64,000 bases of DNA, from positions 1 to 64,000 of the forward strand of contig DASRXC010000132.1 of assembly GCA_035654355.1 (NCBI GenBank), given 5' to 3'. The position numbers and the translations under genes were made by a program. Positions within the stretch are counted from its first letter, which is position 1; each line of letters starts with the position of its first letter. This document shows positions 18,784-28,522 of the stretch, one piece after another. Below the pieces are notes generated by a model. The model did no database searches, was not told where the DNA came from, and was given only the letters and a program-made list of their open reading frames with translations. The stretch comes from JAFAHD01 sp035654355 (GTDB lineage: Bacteria; Vulcanimicrobiota; Vulcanimicrobiia; Eremiobacterales; Eremiobacteraceae).

Positions 18784-18817
18784 AGGCGCGGACCACAGTT
18801 TGGATCCGCGCCTATTC
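18784..18817. terminator. Bidirectional hairpin terminator
   Basis: AGGCGCGGA (18784-18792) pairs with TCCGCGCCT (18805-18813) around a 12-base loop, with a short T run downstream on the plus strand. It lies between the convergent M55 peptidase and UPF0158 genes, so it can serve both. Confidence 0.7.
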
Positions 18818-18827
18818 GCTTTTGCCG

Positions 18828-19742
18828 CTAGTTGGTTGAAGCGGCGACTTCTTCGGTTGCTGAGTTTTGTTCAGCCGACTGCGCTGGCTCTTCGCCGGTC
18901 GTCGGCGGATCAGGCGCCGCGTCCGGCTTCTCAGCGTGTTTGGCTTCTGTCTTGTGATCGCCGCTCTTCGAATCTGCCGGCTTCGCCGCCGCGGTGGCGG
19001 CACGCGCGCCTTCGGGTGTCGGCTCCCAATCGTAGTCGCCGCCCGTGATGCCTTCAGGCGTGAAGCCGTTGGCATTCAGCCAATCCAACGCTAGATGATA
19101 GTGGCGCTTGGTGCGATAGCCTAGCCAGCGGCGACGCAATGTGTCGTCCTCGTCGACCGCCTCGCGGAAGCGACGAAACGCGCCTTTGCCCGAGATCGCC
19201 GAGCGCAACCGACCGGCGATGTTGATGTCCTCGACCATCGTGATGAAGTCGGACATGATCCCGTACCTGATCTCGGTCGTCACCGGCGAGATCTTTTTCA
19301 TGTCCGGATTTGCATCAGCTTCCGAGATGCGCGCGTTCTCTTGATCGCCGAGGTTGTGCATGAAGTGCTCGACCGCATTCGACTGCGTGTTGAAGTACGC
19401 GACGCTGTCGACATCTCCGCCGGTCAGCGCGGTGCCCAGCTCATCGAGCAACTGATTGCGTTTGATCGGCCCCGGTCGCACGACCCGCGCAGGCATGCGC
19501 GGCGCCGCGGGTGCGAGCGCCTCGATGCCGAGCGCCTTGCGGATATCCGCCGGGTCGACCGCGGGCAAGCCGAGACTGGTGAGCCGCACGTAGTGACCGG
19601 CAAGTTCGATCAAGAGGTCGTCGAGTTTGTGTCGCGCATCCGCATCGGCGACCGCGTCTGCAGGCGCTGCGCCGCCCAAGTCGGCGAGCGGCCTGCGGAC
19701 CCACTCCGCGGTCACGTGTGCGTTGTCGGCGTGGTCTTTCAT
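18828..19742 (-). CDS. UPF0158-family protein with disordered tail
   Basis: The 304-residue product contains the UPF0158 signature at about residues 165-230: FITMVEDINIAGRLRSAISG, GKGAFRRFREAVDEDD and HYHLALDWLNANGF. The last 70 residues are Ala/Lys/Glu/Pro-rich and likely disordered. There is no signal peptide or membrane helix. Function unknown. ATG start at 19742. Confidence 0.75.
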   Translation of the reverse strand: MKDHADNAHVTAEWVRRPLADLGGAAPADAVADADARHKLDDLLIELAGHYVRLTSLGLPAVDPADIRKALGIEALAPAAPRMPARVVRPGPIKRNQLLDELGTALTGGDVDSVAYFNTQSNAVEHFMHNLGDQENARISEADANPDMKKISPVTTEIRYGIMSDFITMVEDINIAGRLRSAISGKGAFRRFREAVDEDDTLRRRWLGYRTKRHYHLALDWLNANGFTPEGITGGDYDWEPTPEGARAATAAAKPADSKSGDHKTEAKHAEKPDAAPDPPTTGEEPAQSAEQNSATEEVAASTN

Positions 19743-19770
19743 CGATGTCCTGACTTTCCGCCCTAGGGAG

Positions 19771-21213
19771 TTATGTCTTAGCGCTTACAGGCCGTCCGAT
19801 TCCTTCCGCGATGGTGATCACGTCGTCTTCGGTCAAACCCAGGCCGTTGATTCCAGCATAATACTGATTGATGATGTCGTAGGTACGACCTGATTGCGCG
19901 CGCTCTTCGCGCACACGCTTGACCTCTTCGAGCACCCGCTTGCCTAGAGCGCTATCGACCGTCACTCCCGCCTTGGAAAGTTTGTTTTCGTTCTTCTTGA
20001 GCGCCGCCTCCACTACTGAAAGCCCGCTATGCTTGCCGTAAATGAAATGCATGTGCCCGCCGACCAGTTCGGCCGGCACTGCTTCGTACATGCGCCGGTC
20101 GATCAGCATCGCGTGCGTGTGTATGCCCGACTCGTGCGCGAACACGTTGGCTCCGATGATCGGTTCGTGCGCCTGGATCGGATAACCGGACACCGATTCC
20201 ATGAAGCGCGCGAGCTCCCACAGTTTGTTGTACTTGAACCCTGGGATATCGACCCCGTATAGCACCTTAAGCGCGGTGACTACCTGGTGCAGAGGCACGT
20301 TGCCTGCCCGCTCGCCGTAACCGTTTGCGGTGACAGTGAAGGCCTTGAAGCCGCAGGCCAGCGAGGTGATGCAGTTGATTGTGCCCAGGCCGTAGTCGTT
20401 ATGGAAGTGGTTGAGCAGCGTGACGTCCTTGGGCATGGCGTCCACGATGCGTGTTGAGAACCAGCGTGTCGCCTCAGGCGTGAGGCAGCCGACCGTGTCG
20501 GGCCACGAGGGTCGCGTCGCGCCGGCTTCGAGTCCGGCTTTGAACAGTTCGATGAAATAGTCGACGTCGCCGCGGCTGCCATCCTCGCCGCCGAACTCGA
20601 CGCGCTCGACGCCGTTGCTGCGCGCGTATCGGATCGCGTCGCACTGCATGCGGATGTTCGCCGCACGGTAGAACGAAAGCGGCTGATCGAGCCACTCGCT
20701 CTCCGGTTTGCCTTCACGCGCGAGGAGCGCCTTGCCGATCTTGTACTTCATGTGCAGATCGCTGCCCGAGGTGAAAACGAAAAACGTCACCGCGCTCGGT
20801 TGCACGTCGATCTCCGCCAACGCGCTCAGCGTTGCGTCGATATCTTTGCTCGTGCTGCGGCACATGACGACGACGTCGAGATCCTGACGGATCTCGCCCT
20901 TGCGCTTGCCTTCCATGATCAGCTGCAGCGAGCGGCGTTCGTCTTCGGAAACTGCGGGAAAGCCGACGTCCATGATGTGCACGCCGATGTCAGAGAGCCG
21001 CCGGCAGATCTCGTACTTGGTTTCCGGAGTATAGGCGATCCCGCACATCTGCTCGCCGTCGCGCAGCGATGTGTCGTAGATGCGCAGCTCGTCAGATCTG
21101 GGGAACTTGACGTCCTTGGTGAACTCGCGCGGATCGCGAATGAGCTGCCCGATGGGCTCGCGGAATTCCACTGCTCGTCGCTCCTCGGCGGCCGGTTTTC
21201 GCCCGCCCGGCAT
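19771..21213 (-). CDS. Isopropylmalate/homocitrate synthase-family (LeuA-like) enzyme
   Basis: HMG-CoA-lyase-like TIM-barrel condensing enzyme of 480 residues. DTSLRDGEQ (about residue 47) gives the metal and catalytic Arg/Asp. NHFHNDYGLGTINC supplies the His metal ligands, and NGYGERAGNVPL and HESGIHTHAML complete the family signature. The C-terminal LeuA regulatory domain appears short or absent, so homocitrate or citramalate synthase activity is as possible as isopropylmalate synthase. No other leucine gene is adjacent. ATG at 21213. Confidence 0.85.
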   Translation of the reverse strand: MPGGRKPAAEERRAVEFREPIGQLIRDPREFTKDVKFPRSDELRIYDTSLRDGEQMCGIAYTPETKYEICRRLSDIGVHIMDVGFPAVSEDERRSLQLIMEGKRKGEIRQDLDVVVMCRSTSKDIDATLSALAEIDVQPSAVTFFVFTSGSDLHMKYKIGKALLAREGKPESEWLDQPLSFYRAANIRMQCDAIRYARSNGVERVEFGGEDGSRGDVDYFIELFKAGLEAGATRPSWPDTVGCLTPEATRWFSTRIVDAMPKDVTLLNHFHNDYGLGTINCITSLACGFKAFTVTANGYGERAGNVPLHQVVTALKVLYGVDIPGFKYNKLWELARFMESVSGYPIQAHEPIIGANVFAHESGIHTHAMLIDRRMYEAVPAELVGGHMHFIYGKHSGLSVVEAALKKNENKLSKAGVTVDSALGKRVLEEVKRVREERAQSGRTYDIINQYYAGINGLGLTEDDVITIAEGIGRPVSAKT

Positions 21214-21244
21214 TGCAGCGGCCAGGGTCGATCGACCGCGAGCC

Positions 21245-21709
21245 CTAGGGTTCGACGATTATTTCGCCACGCATTCCTGCGGAATAGTGAAAGAAGCAGC
21301 CGTAGAGGAAAGTTCCTGCCGTCGACGCGACCATCGGCGCTGAGCCTGAGCCAGGCGCAAGATCGCCGCTGCTCCACGGCTGCGCGCCGATGCTGCCGAA
21401 TTGTTTGAGGACAGCCTGAGTCCAGCGCGGTTCGCTAAAGCGTGTCGCACCCGTCAATCCTGTCGCGGTGTGGTGCGCGTCGGTGTCGTTATTGACGAAC
21501 ACGATCGAATCGCCGACGTGCACGTGCACGATCGCTGGACTCGTGCCGACCGAATCGCCGGCGCTTTCGTGGGTGATTTTTGTATAGCGCGTCAGGCTGA
21601 GGTTGACCACTACCGGCGCAGACGCGGCGTATGAGGCAGTGATCCTCGAGCCTGCGCCGCTCGCAAGAACGGACGCGATTGCAGCCGCTACAACCGCGCA
21701 GCGGCGCAC
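21245..21709 (-). CDS. Secreted cupredoxin (type 1 copper) protein
   Basis: From the GTG at 21709 the 154-residue product starts MRRCAVVAAAIASVL, a signal peptide. The plastocyanin-like fold has an N-terminal His ligand (NNDTDAHHTATG) and the ligand loop YGCFFHYSAGMRG with Cys, His and Met, so the copper site looks complete. The frame opens at a TTG at 21778, but the GTG gives a cleaner signal peptide. It is 31 bp upstream of the LeuA-like gene. Confidence 0.8.
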   Translation of the reverse strand: MRRCAVVAAAIASVLASGAGSRITASYAASAPVVVNLSLTRYTKITHESAGDSVGTSPAIVHVHVGDSIVFVNNDTDAHHTATGLTGATRFSEPRWTQAVLKQFGSIGAQPWSSGDLAPGSGSAPMVASTAGTFLYGCFFHYSAGMRGEIIVEP

Positions 21710-21847
21710 TCGCTTGGCAAGGTGTGTCCTTCCTGACCCTCCGGATATCGCGCGAATCACAGTTTCCGCCTTCCCCAAGAGACAACGAAGCCCTCCGGCG
21801 CATCGTTACGGCGTAACAGCCGCCTTGGTCGGGAGGTCCTATTTGAG

Positions 21848-23191
21848 GTGAACCGAGCGCGCCGCACGCCATTTGCCGTCGTCCGCGGACCCTTTGCCGG
21901 GTCACGCGTCAGCTTCTGGTCGTTCGAAACTTCCGCGGATGTCGGCGCGCGCGCGATCGCCGCGCTGGCAGTGACCGCGTTGATCTGGGCCGTGCTGTCC
22001 GCATGGCACGCGCCGGTGACGCTCGCAGTGCTCGTGTTGTGCGCGGTCGTGCTCGAGCTTTTCGCGGGCGACATCTTGCGCGCCGGCGGACGCGTCATCG
22101 GTCCCTCGTTGACGGTCGTCGTCGCAGCGTTCGCGCTGTACGGAGCTCCCGCCGCGGTACTTGTCGGATTCGCGCGCGGCGGCGCACGCTTGCTCTCGAC
22201 GCGCGGACTCGCCGGCGTCGACGGCGCGTTCATTCTCTCGGGCTCGGTCTTCGGACCGCTGATCGGCGGGATCATCGGAACGACGGCGCTGTCGTTCCAT
22301 GCGCCTGTCCTGGTCGCGGGCGCGGCCTACGTCGTCGCCGCCTATATCGCAGAGGTGATCGCCCCCGCGGCATGTATGCGCAGCGTAGGCCCGCCGTCAC
22401 TCGCTCTTGCAGGCGACGGCATCGCGGGTTGGGCGTTCGCCGCATTCGCCGGCTTAAGCGCGCTCGGCTACTTGTTGGCGGCCGACATCGGCCGCGGTGA
22501 CGTGCGCGTGCTGGCGTACTTCGTCGTGCCGCTTATCGTCGTGCGGCTCTCGTATTCGGCGTTGCGCACGCGTTCGGAGCGCTACACGGGCGCGCTCGAA
22601 CGCGAGAACATCGATTTCTTCGATCGCATCGGCAAGCTCGATCGCATCAACGGCGACTTGATCGAAGCACTGGCTTTTGCGATCGACTACCGAGACGGTC
22701 TTGACAGCGGCCGGTCGCGCCGCACGGCGCAGATGGCGACGTCAATGGCTCAAGCGCTGGGCATGTCCGGCATCGATCTCGAAATGTTGCGCCGCGGCGC
22801 GCTGCTTCACGACGTCGGTATGCTCGCGATGCCGGGGCAGCGCACGCCGCGCCACATCGAGGTCGGCGCGCGGTTGGTCGCTCGTTGGCGCGACTATCCG
22901 CAGATCGCGCAGATCGTCGAGCAGCATTGCGAAATGCTTGACGGCACCGGCTACCCGCGCGGCCTACGCGCAGACGATATCTCGATGTCGGCGCGCATCG
23001 TCGGCGTTGCAACCAAGTATGTCGATCTTACCGCTGACCGTCCTCAGGGCGCCGGCATGACGCACGACGAAGCGCTGTCTGAGATCCGCGCGCTTGCGCC
23101 GCTCAAATACGACATCGCTGTCGTCCAAGCGTTAGAGGCGGCCGTCGCGCCGACGACCGCCGAAGTATTACCGCTGATCCGTCGCGGTTAA
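21848..23191 (+). CDS. Membrane HD-GYP-like protein with altered active site
   Basis: GTG start, 447 residues. Residues about 35-240 hold six or more hydrophobic segments in the manner of MASE-type sensory domains. The HD-GYP-like domain begins near residue 265. HDVGML and HCEMLDGTGYPRGL are visible, but HDxGK is HDVGM, HHE is HCE, and the canonical D-x-Y-D-A-L segment is TKYVDL. It may be an altered or inactive c-di-GMP phosphodiesterase. It ends one base before the convergent histidine kinase gene. Confidence 0.8.
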   Translation: MNRARRTPFAVVRGPFAGSRVSFWSFETSADVGARAIAALAVTALIWAVLSAWHAPVTLAVLVLCAVVLELFAGDILRAGGRVIGPSLTVVVAAFALYGAPAAVLVGFARGGARLLSTRGLAGVDGAFILSGSVFGPLIGGIIGTTALSFHAPVLVAGAAYVVAAYIAEVIAPAACMRSVGPPSLALAGDGIAGWAFAAFAGLSALGYLLAADIGRGDVRVLAYFVVPLIVVRLSYSALRTRSERYTGALERENIDFFDRIGKLDRINGDLIEALAFAIDYRDGLDSGRSRRTAQMATSMAQALGMSGIDLEMLRRGALLHDVGMLAMPGQRTPRHIEVGARLVARWRDYPQIAQIVEQHCEMLDGTGYPRGLRADDISMSARIVGVATKYVDLTADRPQGAGMTHDEALSEIRALAPLKYDIAVVQALEAAVAPTTAEVLPLIRRG

Positions 23192-23192
23192 A

Positions 23193-24545
23193 TCACTCAG
23201 CGAGCGGAAGGCTCAACGTGACTTTCGTGCCTTTACCTGGCTCGCTCCACAATTCGGCATGACCGCCCATCCGCTCCATCGACGTCTTCACGATCGCTAA
23301 GCCCAAACCCGAACCCGAAACGCCGCCGCGTAGCTCGCCGCGATAGAAGCGTTCGAATGCGTGCGCGCGCTCGTCCGCGGGCATGCCTGGCCCGTTGTCG
23401 CTCACGACGATCAGCGCGCGCCCGTCCTCCCTGTGCGCCGACACTTCAACATCGGATCCGGGCGCGTGCTTGGCGGCGTTCTCGATGAGATTGCGCACCG
23501 CGTCGCTCAGCTCGGCCGGATGGGCGCGAACCTGCAACGGAGCCGGCGCGTCGAGCGTCAGCGTGCCGGTCACGAGCAACGGACGCGAGCCTTCGGCGGC
23601 ATCGCGGGCAACGCGCGCGGCATCGACCAGTTCGAGCTCGGTCGGTGTCGGATTGTCGAGTCGCGCCAGCGCGAGCAGTTTGTCGATGAGCCTGCGCATG
23701 CGCTCGCATTCGTCGGAGATCGTGCTCAGGATGTCGTTCGCGACGCGCGGCTCGGTGATCGCGCCGCGGCGCAACACCGAGATGTAGCCTGAGATCACCG
23801 TCAGAGGCGTGCGCAACTCGTGACCGGCGTCGGCAGAGAACTGCCTCATGCTGTCCTCGATCTTGCGACGCTCTTCGAATGCCGCACCGACCTTTTCGGC
23901 GGCGGAGTTGAAAGCGATCGCCAGAGCGGTGATCTCGCCCGGCTCGCCGCGCACGGTGGTGCGCCGTGAAAAGTCGCCACGCCCAAGGGCGTCAAGCGCG
24001 TTCGTGACATCGACGATGGGCGCAAGCGCCTGACCTGCAAGCACGCGGCCCGCGAGCCAACCGATGATCAGCGCGATGATCAGCACGACGGCGACGGTGA
24101 TCCAATATGGACCAAGGTTGAACAGCAAAAAACCCAGCTCGGGCCGGTAGGTCAGATAGCCGCCGGGAAACGGCTGATAGCGCAGAGGTCCGCTTTCGGG
24201 GATCATCTGCCCGCGTTTGGCGGCCACGTACTGCGCGCCGGGAACCGCCTGGTCGGCGTCGCCCGCTAAGAATTGCCCTTCATTATCGAAGACGGCGCCG
24301 TGCAGACCCAGGCGTTGCATATGCGTCACGATCGCCGGTGCCAGCAGCCGCAGCGCCTGCTCGTTCGAGCCAAGAGCAGTACCGAGCACGCGCACGTCGG
24401 CCGCCGGCGCGACGAGCATCGCGTGCGTGTCCTGCTCGAGGATCAAGAGCAGCGCGACCGATGAAATGACGATGACGAGTACGAGCAGACCGACGAAAAC
24501 ACCGGCGTACCACGCGGCTAAGCGCGAGGCCAGCGTCTTCATCAC
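23193..24545 (-). CDS. Sensor histidine kinase
   Basis: The 450-residue protein has TM1 (about 10-35), a periplasmic sensor region of about 110 residues, TM2 (about 150-170), a HAMP linker, HisKA with phospho-acceptor His in GHELRTPLT, and an HATPase domain (NLIENAAKHAPG, DNGPGMP, GSGLGLAIVK). The GTG start at 24545 overlaps the stop of the response regulator gene, so the pair is translationally coupled. Confidence 0.93.
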   Translation of the reverse strand: MMKTLASRLAAWYAGVFVGLLVLVIVISSVALLLILEQDTHAMLVAPAADVRVLGTALGSNEQALRLLAPAIVTHMQRLGLHGAVFDNEGQFLAGDADQAVPGAQYVAAKRGQMIPESGPLRYQPFPGGYLTYRPELGFLLFNLGPYWITVAVVLIIALIIGWLAGRVLAGQALAPIVDVTNALDALGRGDFSRRTTVRGEPGEITALAIAFNSAAEKVGAAFEERRKIEDSMRQFSADAGHELRTPLTVISGYISVLRRGAITEPRVANDILSTISDECERMRRLIDKLLALARLDNPTPTELELVDAARVARDAAEGSRPLLVTGTLTLDAPAPLQVRAHPAELSDAVRNLIENAAKHAPGSDVEVSAHREDGRALIVVSDNGPGMPADERAHAFERFYRGELRGGVSGSGLGLAIVKTSMERMGGHAELWSEPGKGTKVTLSLPLAE

Positions 24546-25231
24546 GGCAGGTCGTCTTCGCGCAATGCGTACCCGACGCCCCGAACGGTGTGGATCAAAC
24601 GTTTCTGCGCGTTGCCGTCGATCTTGGCGCGCAGATACGAGATGTACGTTTCGACGATGCCGACCTCACCTTCGAAGTCATGTCCCCACACTTGCTCGAG
24701 CAATTGCTCTTTGGTGAGCACGCGGCGCGGCACGCGGATGAGCGCGACCAATAGGTCGAACTCGCGCGGTGTCAATCCGATACGCCTTCCGGCGCGCGTC
24801 ACCTCGTGCGTCTCGACGTTGACGGTGAGATCATCATAATGAAGCTCCGCGCCGGCGGCGAGCTTGGGGCGCCGCAGAGCGGCGCCGAGGCGCGCGAGCA
24901 ATTCTTCGAACGCGAACGGTTTGGCAAGGTAATCGTCGGCGCCGCGGTCGAGCGCGATCACACGGTCGGGCACATCGCCTTTGGCTGTGAGCATGATGAT
25001 CGGAGCTTCGGTCTTGCGCCGCAGCATCGGCAAGAGCGTAAAGCCGTCGATCTTTGGGAGCATGACGTCCAAGATGATGATGTCAGGATCCCATTGCCCG
25101 ATGAGGTCAAGCGCTTGTGCGCCGTCCGCCGCCGAACGAACTGCGTAGCCCTCGCGCGTGAGCCCGAGCTCGAGCATTTCGCGCACGTGGCGTTCATCGT
25201 CTACGACGGCGACTTTTGGTGAGGTTTTCAT
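24542..25231 (-). CDS. OmpR-family response regulator
   Basis: The 229-residue regulator has a receiver domain (VVDDERHVREML acidic pocket, phospho-acceptor Asp in IIILDVMLPKIDG, Lys in YLAKPF) and a winged-helix DNA-binding domain ending HTVRGVGYALRE. I chose the ATG at 25231 because the receiver fold begins there; the frame extends to 25294 without support. It is the partner of the adjacent kinase. The target genes are not evident. Confidence 0.94.
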   Translation of the reverse strand: MKTSPKVAVVDDERHVREMLELGLTREGYAVRSAADGAQALDLIGQWDPDIIILDVMLPKIDGFTLLPMLRRKTEAPIIMLTAKGDVPDRVIALDRGADDYLAKPFAFEELLARLGAALRRPKLAAGAELHYDDLTVNVETHEVTRAGRRIGLTPREFDLLVALIRVPRRVLTKEQLLEQVWGHDFEGEVGIVETYISYLRAKIDGNAQKRLIHTVRGVGYALREDDLP

Positions 25232-25297
25232 CGCGCTCTCTAGCCTATCGGGTTTCTCTGAGAATGCTCTGTGCCCATGGCGGCGGGCGCTCAAACG

Positions 25298-26035
25298 TCA
25301 AACGCTGTCGCCGAGGTACGCTGCGACGATCGTAGGATCCGTTGCGAGATCGCGCGCCGCTCCTTCCTTCACGATCGTGCCGCGTTCCATCACATAGGCA
25401 TGGTCGCTGATCGCCAACGCTTGCCGGGCGTTCTGCTCGACGAGCAATATCGCGAGGCCTTCGTCGCGCAGTTGTTTGACGATCGTATAGACCTGCGCCA
25501 CGAGCACAGGCGATAAGCCCATCGACGGTTCGTCGAGCAGCAAAAGCCTCGGACGCGCCATCAACCCGCGCGCGATCGCGAGCATCTGCTGCTCGCCTCC
25601 CGAAAGCGAACCGGCGAGCACGTTCGCGCGTTCGCGCAGAATCGGAAAGCGCGAGAACATCGCCTCGAGATCGTCGCGCACACCGCCGCGATCGGGCCGG
25701 CTCCACGCGCCGATTTCGAGATTCTCGCGCACCGTCATGTGTGCGATGATCAGACGTCCTTCGGGAACTTGGATCAAACCCGCGGCAACGATCGCGTGCG
25801 GCGGACGGCCGTCGATACGCTCGCCGAGGAATTCAACCGTGCCGGCAGAGCGCGTGATGACGCCGGAGAGTGCGAGCAGCGTCGTCGTCTTGCCCGCGCC
25901 GTTCGCGCCGATGATCGTAGCGACGCGTCCATCGCTTAGTTGCAGATCGATCCCATGAACCGCCTCGGCGCGGCCGTAGCCGGCTCGCAAGCCGTGCACG
26001 GACAGAAGTGGAGCGGGCGAGCCGTTGCCGCTCAT
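25298..26035 (-). CDS. livF: Branched-chain amino acid/aromatic ABC transporter ATPase LivF
   Basis: ATP-binding subunit of a Liv-type importer. The 245 residues have Walker A GANGAGKTT, signature LSGGEQQMLAIARGLM, Walker B LLLLDEPSMGLSP and the LivF-type VPEGRLIIAHMTVRENL. ATG at 26035 overlaps the livG stop by ATGA. It is the last gene of the five-gene operon livK-livH-livM-livG-livF. Confidence 0.93.
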   Translation of the reverse strand: MSGNGSPAPLLSVHGLRAGYGRAEAVHGIDLQLSDGRVATIIGANGAGKTTTLLALSGVITRSAGTVEFLGERIDGRPPHAIVAAGLIQVPEGRLIIAHMTVRENLEIGAWSRPDRGGVRDDLEAMFSRFPILRERANVLAGSLSGGEQQMLAIARGLMARPRLLLLDEPSMGLSPVLVAQVYTIVKQLRDEGLAILLVEQNARQALAISDHAYVMERGTIVKEGAARDLATDPTIVAAYLGDSV

Positions 26036-26796
26036 GCGCTGTTCTCGACGCCAAGATAAGCTTCGATCACTTTGGGATCGTTGCGGATCTGCGCGGGCGT
26101 GCCTTCGGCGATCTTCTCGCCGAAATCGAGCACGGCGATGCGCTCGCACGCCGACATCACCAACGCCATATCGTGCTCGACCAGCAGCACGCTCATGCCG
26201 CGCTCGCGCACGAGGCGCACGATCTCGGCACGCAGTCGATCCGTCTCGACCGGATTGAGGCCGGCGGCGGGCTCGTCGAGCAGCAGCACGCTCGGCTGCG
26301 CCGCGATCGCGCGTGCGAGTTCGACGCGACGTTGTTCACCGGCAGGCAAGCTGCGTGCGAGCGCGTCTGCGCGTTCCGAAAGGCCTAGGTCGCCAAGCAG
26401 TTCGCGCGCCTGCGAGCGCAACGCGCGCGCGCTTGCCAACGTGGGCGGCCAACCCGTCAAGTGGCCGAGCAGCGAATCGCGCGCGCGCACGTGCATCCCA
26501 GCGACGACGTTTTCGAGCGCGCTCATGTTGGGGAACAGACGTGACGTCTGGTACGTGCGCGCGATGCCCGTCGCCGCGATCTGATACGGCTTGCTCCGGT
26601 CGAGCCGTCGGCCGTCGAACGTGATCGTGCCGCGCGTCGGGGCCGCGAGCCCGGTCATGAGGTTAAGAACGGTCGTCTTGCCTGCACCGTTGGGACCGAT
26701 CAGTCCGAACAATGTGCGCTCGGGAATCTGCAATGTGAGCTCTTTGACAGCGTGGACGCCGCCGTACTCTTTGCTGACTCGCTCTAGCAAGATCAT
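26032..26796 (-). CDS. livG: ABC transporter ATPase LivG
   Basis: Second ATPase of the Liv importer, 254 residues: Walker A GPNGAGKTT, LPAGEQRRVELARAI in place of the usual LSxGQ signature, Walker B LLLDEPAAGLNP, and the LivG-type GIARTYQTSRLFPNMSALEN. ATG at 26796 overlaps livM by ATGA; a longer frame to 26826 exists but would extend into livM. Confidence 0.92.
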   Translation of the reverse strand: MILLERVSKEYGGVHAVKELTLQIPERTLFGLIGPNGAGKTTVLNLMTGLAAPTRGTITFDGRRLDRSKPYQIAATGIARTYQTSRLFPNMSALENVVAGMHVRARDSLLGHLTGWPPTLASARALRSQARELLGDLGLSERADALARSLPAGEQRRVELARAIAAQPSVLLLDEPAAGLNPVETDRLRAEIVRLVRERGMSVLLVEHDMALVMSACERIAVLDFGEKIAEGTPAQIRNDPKVIEAYLGVENSA

Positions 26797-27632
26797 CGTG
26801 TGCGCCCACGTTTCACGATCGACCAAACGCCCTGCGGCAAGAAGATGATCACGAGCAATAGGATCAGTCCGTTGACGACGTCACGGAAGTTCTGCAGCAC
26901 GCGCAGCCACTCTGGCAGCAACGTGAGCAGCGCCGCGCCCACGATCGGACCCGCGACCGAGCCGATGCCGCCGACCACGGCGTACGCGAGCATATCGACC
27001 GCCCGGCCGAACCCGTAGTCGCTCGGACTGATAAAAAAGGAAGAGAACGCGGCCAGCGCGCCGGCATATCCGGCGACGAGCGCCCCGATAGCGAACGCAG
27101 CAAGTTTGTACGCCGACGGGTTGACGCCCACGCCGGCTGCCGCGACTTCGTCCTGTGCGATCGCCGCGAACGCGCGACCGGCGCGCGATCGCGTAAGCCG
27201 CCATAGCAAGAACGTCACGAGTGCGAGCGAGCTGTAGATGATCGGCGTCGTCGCAAGCGGCGGAATGCCGGCGATGCCTTCCGCGCCGCCCGTGAACGGC
27301 AGGTTGATCGCGAAGACGCGAACGATCTCGCCGAAGCCGATCGTCGCGATCGCTAAGAACACGCCGCGCAAGCGCAGCACCGGCCAGCCGAGCAGCAGGC
27401 CGGCGATGGCCGCCAGCGCCGATCCAATCAGTGCTGCGCCAAAAAAAGGCCAGTGACCGCGGGTGACCAGCAACACCGATGCGTATGCGGCGATCGCCAT
27501 GAACCCCATGTTGCCGAGCGAGAGCTGCCCACACGCGAGCGTCACCCACACCGATAATGCGAGCAGCGCGTTGATGCCGATCTGATTGATGAGCGCCGAG
27601 TGCGCGTGATACGCGGCGACGAGCTCCGTCAT
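26793..27632 (-). CDS. livM: ABC transporter permease LivM
   Basis: 279-residue inner-membrane permease with about eight hydrophobic segments. Family features include CGQLSLGNMGFMAIAAYAS near residue 35 and the ATPase-coupling region GFGRAVDMLAYAVVGGIGSV. It overlaps livG downstream and is three bases from livH upstream. Confidence 0.92.
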   Translation of the reverse strand: MTELVAAYHAHSALINQIGINALLALSVWVTLACGQLSLGNMGFMAIAAYASVLLVTRGHWPFFGAALIGSALAAIAGLLLGWPVLRLRGVFLAIATIGFGEIVRVFAINLPFTGGAEGIAGIPPLATTPIIYSSLALVTFLLWRLTRSRAGRAFAAIAQDEVAAAGVGVNPSAYKLAAFAIGALVAGYAGALAAFSSFFISPSDYGFGRAVDMLAYAVVGGIGSVAGPIVGAALLTLLPEWLRVLQNFRDVVNGLILLLVIIFLPQGVWSIVKRGRTR

Positions 27633-27635
27633 GCG

Positions 27636-28514
27636 CTACGCCGCGCGCAAGCCGCGTTTGCCGAGCAGCCCGGTCGGACGCACGATCAGCACGCCGAACA
27701 AGATCGCGAACACGATCGCGTCACGGAAGTTCGAGCTCAAGTAGCCAACCGACAGATCCTCGGAGAGCCCGATGAGCAAACCCCCTAACAGCGAGCCGGG
27801 TATCGAACCCATGCCGCCGAGGATGATGACCGCAAGCCCCTTGAGCTCAACCGTCGAGCCCATGATCGAGCTGACGGCGTTGAAGTTGAGCGCGAACAAA
27901 ATCCCGGCGACCGCACCTAGCGCTGACGCGATGAAAAACGTTTGCGCGTACACCGCTTCGAGATTGATGCCGGCCAGTTGCGCGGCGCGCGGGTTTTCTG
28001 CGACCGCGCGAACGGCGGCGCCGAAGCGCGTATAGCGCAGCAGTGCTTGCAGCGCCACCATAAGCGCTAAGCTGCCGACGAAGATCGCGAGCTGCATGAG
28101 CGTGAACGTCGCCGGGCCGATCGTGATCGCCGGCGTGCGCACGACGTCGAACGGAAAATGGCGCACGTCGGGGCCGAAGATGCCGTTGGCCGCGCCGACG
28201 TAGATCATGCCGACGGCGATGCTCGAGATGAGCGGCGCGAGCGGACCGGCCTGGCGCCTGCGCAGCGGCCAAAATGCGACGCGATCCAACAGGACGCCGA
28301 GCAGTCCGCCGGCGATCGCGCCGCCCGCGATCGCCACGAGCAGCGGTGCGCCCTTGAGCACGAGCACCAGCGCGGTGAACGCGCCCAGCATGAAGATCGA
28401 GGCGTGCGCGAGATTGAGGATGTCGAGCACGCCGAATATCAGGGTGTAGCCGAGCGCGAACAGCGCGTAGACGCTGCCGATGAACAACCCGTTGACGAGT
28501 TGTTGTATCAGCAC
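27636..28514 (-). CDS. livH: ABC transporter permease LivH
   Basis: 292-residue permease of the Liv type. It starts LIQQLVNGLFIGSVYALFAL, a LivH hallmark, and contains GAAVRAVAENPRAAQLAGIN and GLAVIILGGMGSIPGSLLGG, the EAA-type coupling loop. GTG start at 28514, eight bases after the livK stop. Confidence 0.93.
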   Translation of the reverse strand: MLIQQLVNGLFIGSVYALFALGYTLIFGVLDILNLAHASIFMLGAFTALVLVLKGAPLLVAIAGGAIAGGLLGVLLDRVAFWPLRRRQAGPLAPLISSIAVGMIYVGAANGIFGPDVRHFPFDVVRTPAITIGPATFTLMQLAIFVGSLALMVALQALLRYTRFGAAVRAVAENPRAAQLAGINLEAVYAQTFFIASALGAVAGILFALNFNAVSSIMGSTVELKGLAVIILGGMGSIPGSLLGGLLIGLSEDLSVGYLSSNFRDAIVFAILFGVLIVRPTGLLGKRGLRAA

Positions 28515-28522
28515 GCGTTGGT

